64,000 nucleotides of DNA, taken from contig JAPDFW010000128.1 of assembly GCA_028826165.1 (NCBI GenBank), positions 85,220-149,219 on the forward strand, read 5' to 3'. A program made the position numbers and the translations under genes. Positions 14,862 through 24,122 of this stretch are shown piece after piece. The stretch comes from Anaeramoeba ignava (lineage: Eukaryota > Metamonada > Anaeramoebidae). The notes under the pieces were generated by a model. The model saw nothing but the letters and a program-made list of their open reading frames with translations. It did not search any database and was not told the origin of the DNA. Position 1 is the first letter of the stretch. Each line of letters starts with the position of its first letter.

Positions 14862-16612
14862 AATTTGTTGATTAAATTATTAAATGAATTATTGATTAAT
14901 TTGTTAATTAATTTATTGATTAATTTATTGATTAATTTGTTAATTAATTTGTTAATTAATTTGTTAATTAATTTGTTGATTAATTTGTTAATTAATTTGT
15001 TAATTAATTTGTTAATTAATTTGTTAATTCATTTGTTAATTAAATTATTAATTAAATTATTAATTAATTTGTTAATTAAATTGTTAATTAAATTATTAAT
15101 TAATTTGTTAATTCATTTGTTAATTAAATTATTAATTAAATTATTAATTAATTTGTTAATTAAATTGTTAATTAAATTATTAATTAATTTGTTAATTAAT
15201 TTGTTAATTAATTTGTTAATTAAATTATTAATTCATTTATTAATTCATTTATTGATTAATTTGTTAATTAAATTGTTAATTAATTTGTTAATTCATTTAT
15301 TGATTAATTTGTTAATTAATTTGTTAATTAATTTATTAATTAATTTGTTAATTAATTTATTGATTAATTTGTTGATTCATTTATTAATTAATTTGTTAAT
15401 TAATTTATTGATTAATTTGTTAATTAATTTGTTAATTAATTTATTAATTAATTTGTTAATTAATTTATTAATTCATTTGTTAATTAATTTGTTAATTCAT
15501 TTATTAATTAATTTGTTAATTCATTTTATTGATTCATTTATTGATTAATTTGTTAATTCATTAATTTGATTCATTTATTGATTAATTAATTTGTTAATTA
15601 ATTTGTTAATTAATTTGTTAATTAATTTATTAATTAATTTGTTAATTAATTTATTGATTAATTTGTTAATTAATTTATTGATTAATTTGTTAATTAATTT
15701 GTTAATTAATTTGTTAATTAATTTATTGATTAATTTGTTGATTAATTTATTGATTAATTTGTTGATTCATTTATTGATTAATTTGTTAATTAATTTGTTA
15801 ATTAATTTGTTAATTCATTTATTGATTAATTTGTTAATTAATTTGTTAATTAATTTGTTATTAATTAATTTGTTAATTAATTTGTTAATTAATTTGTTAA
15901 TTAATTTATTAATTAATTTGTTAATTAATTTGTTAATTAATTTGTTAATTAATTTGTTAATTAATTTGTTAATTAATTTGTTAATTAATTTGTTAATTAA
16001 ATTGTTAATTAATTTGTTAATTAATTTATTGATTAATTTGTTAATTAATTTGTTAATTAATTTGTTAATTAATTTATTGATTAATTTGTTATTTGATTAA
16101 TTTGTTAATTAATTTGTTAATTAATTTGTTGATTCATTTGTTAATTAATTTGTTAATTAATTTGTTAATTAATTTGTTAATTAATTTGTTAATTAATTTG
16201 TTAATTAATTTGTTAATTAATTTGTTAATTAATTTGTTAATTAATTTGTTAATTAATTTGTTGATTAATTTATTGATTAATTTGTTGATTAAATTGTTAA
16301 TTAATTTGTTAATTAATTTGTTAATTAAATTGTTAATTAAATTGTTAATTAATTTATTGATTAAATTATTTGAAAATTGTTGATTAAATTGTTAATTAAA
16401 TTGTTAATTAAATTGTTAATTAAATTATTGTTTAATTTGTTGATTCATTTGTTAATTAATTTATTAATTAATTTATTGATTCATTTGTTAATTAAATTAT
16501 TAATTAATTTATTGATTCATTTGTTAATTAAATTATTAATTAGTTTATTGATTCATTTGTTGATTCATTTGTTGATTCATTTGTTGATTCATTTGTTAAT
16601 TCATTTGTTGGA
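14862..16612. repeat. 12-bp minisatellite (TTAATTAATTTG)n, about 1.75 kb
   Basis: About 145 units of a 12-bp word with TTG/TTA, AAT/CAT/AAA and TTAA/TTGA variants. Units are palindrome-rich (TTAATTAA). The array yields long meaningless ORFs (Leu-Leu-Ile-Asn repeats). Its right end supplies the last codons of the C2orf69-family gene. Confidence 0.95.
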
Positions 16613-18220
16613 TTAGATTGAAATAATTCAAGAGTTTTAAAATGATGAAAAATTCCACATTGAGATTTTTTAAGTTCTTTAAAGAATAATTTATAATAAA
16701 ATTGGATATTATTTTCTTTTAAATTTTTGCAAAAAAATTTTTTTTGTTGACCAATCCAAGGTCTTGTTTGATCATAAATTTGTCTTGGAGTTGCAAATAT
16801 AAATATATTAATATGTGAAGTATTTTTTATAAAATTTGAAAAATTTAAAATATCATCATTTTCATGTGGAAAAAGATGAGCATCTAACCAATAAAAAGAT
16901 ATTATTTTTTTTGAAAAATCAAACATTTTTGAAAATTTTGGATCTTTTTGATTTTTGTTTAGATAAGCAATTTCTTGAACCAATCTGAAAGAAAATTAAA
17001 ATTAAAATTTATTTTTAAAATTCATTTATATTTATATTTATATTATTTAAGTATTTATATTTATATTTATATTTATATTTATATTTAGATTTATATTTAT
17101 ATTTTAAATATTTATATTTATATTTTAAATATTTTTATTTTAAATATTTTGATTTATATTTATATTTATATTTATATTTATATTTTAAATATTTATATTT
17201 ATATTTTAAATATTTATATTTATATTTTAAATATTTATATTTATATTTATATTTATATTTATATTTATATTTATATTTATATTTATATTTTTATTTATGT
17301 TTATATTTATATTTTTGAACCAATCTGAAAATTAATATTTTTTAAAATATTTATGTTTTTAAAATATTTTATATTTTAAATATTTTTATTTTAAATATTT
17401 TTATTTTTTAAATATTTATATTTTAAATATTTATATTTATATTTATATTTATATTTTTATATTTATATTTATATTTATATTTATATTTATATTTATATTT
17501 ATATTTATATTTATATTTATATTTATATTTTATATTTATATTTTAAATATTTATATTTATATTTTAAATATTTATATTTATATTTTAAATATTTATATTT
17601 ATATTTATATTTTAAATATTTATATTTATATTTTAAATATTTATATTTATATTTATATTTTAAATATTTATATTTATATTTTAAATATTTATATTTTAAA
17701 TATTTTGATTTATATTAAAATTCGTTTATAAAATTAAAATAGATATCGAAAAACAACCTTTCAAGAACAACAGAACCTCTTGAAAAACCAATAATAATAA
17801 ATTGTTCAGGAAAATCAATCTTTAAAGATTTACAATAAAATAATAAAGAATTATAAAGAAAATTAAAAGCAATAATTTGATGTTTCTGATTTTTTTTTGG
17901 AGGAAGAAATTTTGAATAATCAGCAAAACCTTTAATAAGTTTAGGTCTTTTAAATATTTTAATTTTTTAATTCGTAATTTAATTTATGTTTTGAATTTAT
18001 TTTTCTTAATTTATTTTTTTATTGACTACTTTGGCATTAAAATATTTGAATCAGGAAATTTCTCTTTTAAAATTTTCATTGTTTTTTCAAGTGAATATTC
18101 TTCATAAATTCGTTCAATTTCATTTTGAAAATTTTGAATATCTCCTTGAAAATAAATAACTGTTGTTTTTGGATTTAAAATTAAATGAGAAAAAACTGGA
18201 AAAAATTCTTTTTGATTCAT
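16540..18220 (-). CDS. C2orf69/UPF0565 family protein
   Basis: Three exons, 18030-18220, 17758-17946 and 16540-16984, join in phase. Matching landmarks in order: VIYFQGDIQNF near the N-terminus, FPDSNI, FIIIGFSRGSVVL (nucleophile-elbow-like GFSRG), FYWLDAH, and RPWIGQQKKFF followed by HFKTLELF. These match the human C2orf69 order closely; C2orf69 is a mitochondrial protein with an alpha/beta-hydrolase-like fold, linked to glycogen metabolism in people. The C-terminal tail after LELF is Thr-Asn-Glu-Ser repeats encoded by the edge of the neighbouring minisatellite. Intron 2 is 773 bp of TTTATA repeats. Confidence 0.88.
17000..17720. repeat. (TTTATA)n / TTTTAAATA array in C2orf69-like intron 2
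   Basis: Mixed TTTATA and AAATATTTAT words. A stray copy of the exon 3 splice acceptor and first bases of exon 3 is embedded at about 17312-17330. Confidence 0.92.
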
Positions 18221-18298
18221 ATTAAAAAAAAAATGAAAAAATGAAAAAAAAAATTTTTAATTTAATTTTTAATTTAATTTTTAATTTAAATTTTTTTA

Positions 18299-18410
18299 AT
18301 CAGAAACTCAGTTATAAAAATATTGAGTAACGGTTATAATCAAAGATTAAATTAAATAATCTCATATGACCGTCGTGAATTTGTTACATTTTTTCTTCAT
18401 TGTTTCTGAT
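18299..18410. ncRNA. Candidate structured RNA or palindromic promoter element
   Basis: Compact element between two divergent genes. A perfect 9-bp inverted repeat (ATCAGAAAC / GTTTCTGAT) closes 112 nt. Inside are three possible arms: ACTCA/TGAGT, an ACGGT/ACCGT stem capped by AGATTA/TAATCT, and TGAA/TTCA. It is less A/T-monotonous than all surrounding intergenic DNA. I found no match by eye to tRNA, 5S, U1-U6 or C/D-box patterns. An internal T6 argues against a simple Pol III transcript on the plus strand. Confidence 0.35.
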
Positions 18411-18420
18411 ATAATTTTTT

Positions 18421-18536
18421 AATTTAAAAAAATGAAAAAAATAAAAAAATGAAAAAAAAAATTATTTTTTTTAATTAAATTTTCTCCTTTTTTTTTCATT
18501 TTTTTTTTCTCCTTTTTAATTAATTTAAATTAAAAA
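18421..18536 (+). promoter_or_regulatory. T-rich start-proximal motif region
   Basis: Runs of TTTTTTTCATTTTTT immediately before the kelch-BTB start codon. The mirror-image form lies at 18228-18252, upstream of the C2orf69-like start. The same motif recurs near most starts in the window. Confidence 0.4.
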
Positions 18537-20585
18537 ATGGATTATTATTGGATTCTTCCAAAAAGTAAATCACCTCCAATCAAAAGATTTGCACAAAGTG
18601 GAGTTATAATAGAAGATGATTTATATTTCTTTGGCGGTTTACAAATTCAAAACAATGAAATTCCTCTTAATGATATAGTTAAATATAATTTAAATGAAAA
18701 CAGTTGGAAAAGAGTTTTACCAAAAATTCCCAAAATGTCTTTCCATGGCACAGCTGAATACAACGGCAAACTGTTTATTTACGGAGGAGTTTCTAACAAC
18801 AACAGAAAAGTGAGCAACGTTTTCTCTGTTGATTTGAAAACATTTGAAATTCAAGAAATTTCTCCTCAAGAATACGGTATTTGGCCCGAATCTCGATCAC
18901 AACATGTCTTTATCGGCTATGATAACTGGGCCTATTTGCTTTGGGGAAATCACGAATACAAACTCATGGACCAAGTTTTCCGCTTCAATATGGACAGATG
19001 CAAATGGGAGTTGATATATGGAGATATTGATAAAAGCGAAAAAGCAATTCATGGCGTTCCAAATTCTGCCAATGTCACTTTGGAAAAGAGCTACTTTAGA
19101 TCTGGCTTTACTCCTAATTTGTTTGGTAATGATAATGACATTGATGATGAGAGAGATGATGAAAGAGATGACATTGATGACGAAAGTGACAGCAGAGAAG
19201 AAGACAATGATGATGAAAAAGAACTTGAAAAGGATGGCAATGACAGCGAGAAAAAAAGCACAAATCAGAAACCGATCGATAACAATTTTGATGAGCATAT
19301 TGTCAAGGATTTATCTCTGGAGACAAGAGTAAGACCAAAACCACGCATACTTTGCTCTTCTTCTATTTACAAAGACTCAATCGCGATATTCGGAGGATTT
19401 GAACCGGAAAGTGAAAAAAGTTTTAACGATTTTTGGTTCTTTCATTTGCCAGATCAAAAGTGGACCGAAGAGAAGGATTTCTATGGAATACCACCAACTG
19501 CGCGGAAGGGTCATCAAACAGCCGTTGTGAATGAGGACTTGATTCTCTTTGGCGGAACACTTGATACAACCAACTATAATGATCAATATGTTTGCGAGGT
19601 TTTCATCTTCAACTTCGAAAGCGAGACATGGAAGCGAGTGGAGGCAAGCGGATCAACACCTCAACCGCGGATGTTCCATTCGATGATGAGCTATCCAAGA
19701 CAAAACCAAGTTGTCGGATGTTTTGGACTTGGGATCAGTGGAGAACCGTTAAATGATGTCTTTTGCCTGCAACTTCCTGTTTCGTCCACACTTGTTAGTG
19801 ATCTCAAGAACTTGTTTATAAGGCAGGAATTGTGCGATGTTGTTGTCAAAAACGAAATAAAAGCGCATAGTTGCATTTTGAAGGCTAGAGTTGGAAACGT
19901 TGATAAATTTTTGAGAACTTGTTATCAAGTCGACGAAAATACAATAAAATCTCTTCTTATTTTTATCTATTCAGGCACACTTCCGTTATTTGATCAATCC
20001 GAAAGAAATGAAGTAATTGAACTGGCAAAAAAATTAGGTTTCAAAGTTAATACTTCAATTAGGGGGCAAAATGTGGAAAATTTAAAAAGAGGGCAAAATT
20101 TAAATATTCTTCATTTAAAACGGGATTTGAAGAAATTACTGCAAGGAAAAGTGCCAGATTGCGAGCCTGATTTTGAGCTGATTCCCGCACAGAACTCAGA
20201 CAAAGATTTGCAGAAAAAGCCTCAATCAATCAAGGTTCATAAACCGATCCTTGCAGCGCGATGTGATCTTTTTCAAGGCATGTTTGCATGCGTTCAATCT
20301 GACGAGAATTCAGCTCCAGATCTCAGCGGTCGCTCATATTTTTCCCTCAAAGCCTTTGTCAACTATCTCTATTCAGACTCTGTCATGCTTTATCTTAACT
20401 CAGATATCGCTCTTGATCTTCTCGATGCTGTTGAATTTTATGGATTGTCAAATAACTACTTGCGTTATCAATGCATTTCTTTTTTATATTCAAATATGAC
20501 AAAAGAAGATGTTCCAAAAGTTAGAGATTATGCTGATCGTTTTGAGATTAAAGAACTTCAAAATCGTTGTGCAAATTTTGATTAA
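18537..20585 (+). CDS. Kelch-BTB-BTB protein (LZTR1-like architecture)
   Basis: Single exon, 682 residues. The N-terminal half holds kelch repeats (YFFGG, FIYGG, AIFGGF and ILFGGT blades) interrupted by an Asp/Glu-rich insert at about residues 200-250. Two BTB/POZ domains follow: one at about 420-500 (LCDVVVKNEIKAHSCIL) and one at about 535-630 (IKVHKPILAARCDLF), with a short BACK-like tail. Kelch followed by two BTBs is the LZTR1 arrangement; LZTR1 is a CUL3 adaptor that directs ubiquitination of RAS-family GTPases. By analogy this could be a CUL3 substrate receptor. Codon choice is visibly less A/T-extreme (GCG, CGG and GTC occur) than in neighbours, and there are no simple-repeat tracts. 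Confidence 0.85.
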   Translation: MDYYWILPKSKSPPIKRFAQSGVIIEDDLYFFGGLQIQNNEIPLNDIVKYNLNENSWKRVLPKIPKMSFHGTAEYNGKLFIYGGVSNNNRKVSNVFSVDLKTFEIQEISPQEYGIWPESRSQHVFIGYDNWAYLLWGNHEYKLMDQVFRFNMDRCKWELIYGDIDKSEKAIHGVPNSANVTLEKSYFRSGFTPNLFGNDNDIDDERDDERDDIDDESDSREEDNDDEKELEKDGNDSEKKSTNQKPIDNNFDEHIVKDLSLETRVRPKPRILCSSSIYKDSIAIFGGFEPESEKSFNDFWFFHLPDQKWTEEKDFYGIPPTARKGHQTAVVNEDLILFGGTLDTTNYNDQYVCEVFIFNFESETWKRVEASGSTPQPRMFHSMMSYPRQNQVVGCFGLGISGEPLNDVFCLQLPVSSTLVSDLKNLFIRQELCDVVVKNEIKAHSCILKARVGNVDKFLRTCYQVDENTIKSLLIFIYSGTLPLFDQSERNEVIELAKKLGFKVNTSIRGQNVENLKRGQNLNILHLKRDLKKLLQGKVPDCEPDFELIPAQNSDKDLQKKPQSIKVHKPILAARCDLFQGMFACVQSDENSAPDLSGRSYFSLKAFVNYLYSDSVMLYLNSDIALDLLDAVEFYGLSNNYLRYQCISFLYSNMTKEDVPKVRDYADRFEIKELQNRCANFD

Positions 20586-20700
20586 AACTTTATTTCAAAA
20601 AACAAAAAACAAAAACAATCAAAAAATTTCCCAAAAAAAAAAAAAAATCTTTTTCTTTTTCTTTTTCGAAATTTGGAAAATAAAAGAATTAAAAAATTAT

Positions 20701-21930
20701 TTAAAAAAATCTTTGATTCAAAGTAATTGGAAATTTTTTAAAAGAAGTTAAATTAAAAGGAATTAAAGAAGAAAGAATATTTTTTGGATTTGAATTTGAA
20801 TTTTGATTTAAATTTGAATTTTTCTTTTTGGAATGAAAATGTTCAGAAAAATAATCAAGAGGATTAAAACTAGAATTTTCTTGATAATAATAAGGAGAAG
20901 AAAGAATAGAAATGCGAGAACCTTTTGATAAAGTTGAAGAAAGATAAAAAGAAGACATTTTTTGAGATAAAATTAATTTATAATGATCCCAAATTTCCAA
21001 AATCCATTCATATACAAAGTGAGAAATAATCGAAGAAGGAAGAACACTAAACAAACGAGATCCAAGACCCTTTATAAAGTATTTCACTCCGTTTTCTTGA
21101 TAAACAGTCTTAGCTGTTTGCATGATAGTTGAGTACTTCTTGTCCCCATTTTCTACAAGACGGCGAGTCTGCATTTTGGTTTTGATCACATCAACAGGAA
21201 TAGTCAAAGTAGTAGACATGATTGTTGCGGCAGAAACGGAGAGTATGTGTTTTATCGGATGAATTTTTTGGATTTTTTCTTTTTGATTTTTCAAATTTGA
21301 ATTCAATTTTTTATTTGATCCACTTTTTGGAAAATTTCTGATATAATCATAAGTAAACCAATAAACAGGGGTGGAAATAATGTCCCTCAGCAGATATGCA
21401 GAGTATCCTGTGAAGAGTTCGGAAATGCCATAATGGCGGTACAAATAGAGCAGTGTTTGCGATAACGTCATGTGAGGAATAAGTGCAGTTCGCTCAAGTT
21501 GCATTCTTTGTTTTGAAATTTCGATCGGGTTTCTAATCGACAAAACAATCATCCTTGCCAGTGCGGCATCTAAGAAGGGTCTTGAGTTAATGAGGAAGTT
21601 CTTAGCGTGGAGAAAAAGTCCATGGAAATGAGAATGATGAATGGGAAGAATATCTTCGTCAAAATTTTTGTATTGATTTTGAGTTTTCACATAATGATAT
21701 AGAAAAAACGATAATGCAGTACTTGGAACCGTTGACACCAAGCTTGCTAATATCCCTTTCATGTACCCCCGTGACTTTAAGTGACTTCCGTGAAATTGTA
21801 CTCTTGTTTTCATTGTGTCAAAAGGTGCTGTTAATATTACACTTACTATTCGGGACACTCCCCCTGCTATTAAATGTTTAATTGGTTCAAATTCTTTTTT
21901 TATTTCTTTTTCTTCATTGGTTTTATTCAT
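20701..21930 (-). CDS. Mitochondrial carrier family (SLC25) protein
   Basis: Single exon, 409 residues. Three carrier repeats carry the PxDxxK-type signatures APFDTMKTRVQ, NPIEISKQRMQ and IPVDVIKTKMQ, with the expected spacing of about 100 residues and six hydrophobic segments. The second repeat departs at Asp (Glu) and Lys spacing. By eye the wording is closest to the S-adenosylmethionine carrier group, but substrate assignment is not safe. The C-terminal 90 residues are a Ser/Asn-rich extension. In an anaerobe the carrier would sit in the mitochondrion-related organelle. It is convergent with the kelch-BTB gene, 115 bp apart. Confidence 0.88.
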   Translation of the reverse strand: MNKTNEEKEIKKEFEPIKHLIAGGVSRIVSVILTAPFDTMKTRVQFHGSHLKSRGYMKGILASLVSTVPSTALSFFLYHYVKTQNQYKNFDEDILPIHHSHFHGLFLHAKNFLINSRPFLDAALARMIVLSIRNPIEISKQRMQLERTALIPHMTLSQTLLYLYRHYGISELFTGYSAYLLRDIISTPVYWFTYDYIRNFPKSGSNKKLNSNLKNQKEKIQKIHPIKHILSVSAATIMSTTLTIPVDVIKTKMQTRRLVENGDKKYSTIMQTAKTVYQENGVKYFIKGLGSRLFSVLPSSIISHFVYEWILEIWDHYKLILSQKMSSFYLSSTLSKGSRISILSSPYYYQENSSFNPLDYFSEHFHSKKKNSNLNQNSNSNPKNILSSLIPFNLTSFKKFPITLNQRFF

Positions 21931-21964
21931 TTCCTTTTTTGAAATTTTTTTGGAAAGAAAAAAA
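21931..21964. promoter_or_regulatory. T-rich start-proximal motif of the carrier gene
   Basis: The reverse strand reads TTTTTTTCATTTTTTTT just upstream of the start codon, before the satellite begins. Confidence 0.35.
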
Positions 21965-23985
21965 ATGAAAAAAAATTAAAAAAAATAAATCAAGAATAAT
22001 AAATAATTCCATTTGAAATTAATTTTAAATAAGATTTTATCAATATTTATTTATTTAAAATTAAATAAAATTATTATAAATAATTAAATAAAATTAATAA
22101 AATATTTCAATTAAAAAATTAAAAAAAATAAATCAAGAATAATAAATAATTCAATTTAAAATCAATTTTAAATATTATTTTATTAACATTTATTTATTTA
22201 AAATTAAATAAAATTATTATAAATAATTAAATAAAATTAATAAAATATTTCAATTAAAAAATTAAAAAAAATAAATCAAGAATAATAAATAATTCAATTT
22301 GAAATTAATTTTAAATAAGATTTTATTAATATTTATTTATTTAAAATTAAATAAAATTATTATAAATAATTAAATAAAATTAATAAAATATTTTTAATTA
22401 GAAAAAAATTGAATTGAAATCAAGAATAATAAATAATTCAATTTAAAATTAATTTTAAAATAAGATTTTATTAATATTTATTTATTTAAAATTAATTAAA
22501 ACTATTATAAATAATTAAATAAAATTAATAAAATATTTTAATTAAAAATTAAATTGAAATCAAGAATAATAAATAATTCAATTTAAAATTAATTTCAAAA
22601 ATAAGATTTTATTAATATTTATTTATTTAAAAATTAAATAAAACTATTATAAATAATTAAATAAAATTAATAAAATATTTTAATAAGAAAAAAATTGAAT
22701 TGAAATAAAGAATAATAAATAATTCAATTTGAAATTAATTTTAAAATATGATTTTATTAATATTTATTTATTTAAAATTAAATAAAATTATTATAAATAT
22801 TTAAATAAAATTAATAAAATATTTTAATAAGAAAAAAATTGAATTGAAATAAAGAATAATAAATAATTCAATTTAAAATTAATTTTAAATATGATTTTAT
22901 TAACATTTATTTATTTAAAATTAATTAAAACTATTATAAATATTTAAATAAAATTAATAAAATATTTTAATAAGAAAAAAATTGAATTGAAATAAAGAAT
23001 AATAAATAATTCAATTTAAAATTAATTTTAAATATGATTTTATTAACATTTATTTATTTAAAATTAATTAAAATTATTATAAATATTTAAATAAAATTAA
23101 TAAAATATTTTAATAAGAAAAAAATTGAATTGAAATAAAGAATAATAAATAATTCAATTTGAAATTAATTTAAAATATGATTTTATTAATATTTATTTAT
23201 TTAAAATTAAATAAAACTATTATAAATATTTAAATAAAATTAATAAAATATTTTTAATTAGAAAAAAATTGAATTGAAATAAAGAATAATAAATAATTCA
23301 ATTTAAAATTAATTTTTTAAATATGATTTTATTAACATTTATTTATTTAAAATTAATTAAAACTATTATAAATATTTAAATAAAATTAATAAAATATTTT
23401 AATAAGAGAAAAATTGAATTGAAATAAAGAATAATAAATAATTCAATTTAAAATTAATTTTTAAAATATGATTTTATTAACATTTATTTATTTAAAATTA
23501 ATTAAAATTATTATAAATATTTAAATAAAATTAATAAAATATTTTAATAAGAAAAAAATTGAATTGAAATAAAGAATAATAAATAATTCAATTTAAAATT
23601 AATTTTAAAATAAGATTTTATTAACATTTATTTATTTAAAATTAATTAAAATTATTATAAATAATTAAATAAAATTAATAAAATATTTCAATTAAAAAAA
23701 AAATTGAATTGAAATAAAGAATAATAAATAATTCAATTTGAAATTAATTTTAAATATGATTTTATTAACATTTATTTATTTGAAATTTAATAAAACTATT
23801 ATAAATATTTAAATAAAATTAATAAAATATTTTAACAAGAAAAAAATTGAATTGAAATCAAGAATAATAAATAATTCAATTTGAAATTAATTTAAAATAT
23901 GATTTTATTAACATTTATTTATTTAAAATTAAATAAAACTATTATAAATATTTAAATAAAATGAAAAAAATATTTTAATCAACTT
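21965..23985. repeat. About 143-bp tandem satellite, 14 copies
   Basis: Anchored on the word AAGAATAATAAATAATTC, copies begin near 21991, 22134, 22277, 22421, 22561, 22707, 22851, 22993, 23137, 23281, 23426, 23571, 23716 and 23859, i.e. 140-146 bp apart. Copies differ by single substitutions (CAAG versus AAAG, AACATT versus AATATT). Each unit holds the complementary words AATTCAATTT and AAATTGAATT. No coding potential. Confidence 0.95.
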
Positions 23986-24122
23986 TTTAATAACATTTTT
24001 AAATTAAAATTAAATTATTTAAAATTAAATTTGTTTCTTTTTTATTGATTTGAAGAATTTAATTTGATTGAAAGTAAATTAAAATAGAATTAAATTTTGA
24101 AAAAAAAGTTGAAAAAAAATTT

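Noticed and set aside
14865-16616. Long plus-strand ORFs of Leu-Leu-Ile-Asn repeats
   Set aside because: They are the 12-bp minisatellite read in one of its stop-free frames, with no non-repeat sequence or start context.
18299-18410. tRNA, 5S rRNA, spliceosomal snRNA or C/D snoRNA
   Set aside because: No B-box, no U1-U6 core motifs and no RUGAUGA/CUGA pair seen by eye; kept only as unclassified.
21991-23985. CRISPR-like array
   Set aside because: Regular spacing, but the whole unit is repeated with no unique spacers, and the genome is eukaryotic.
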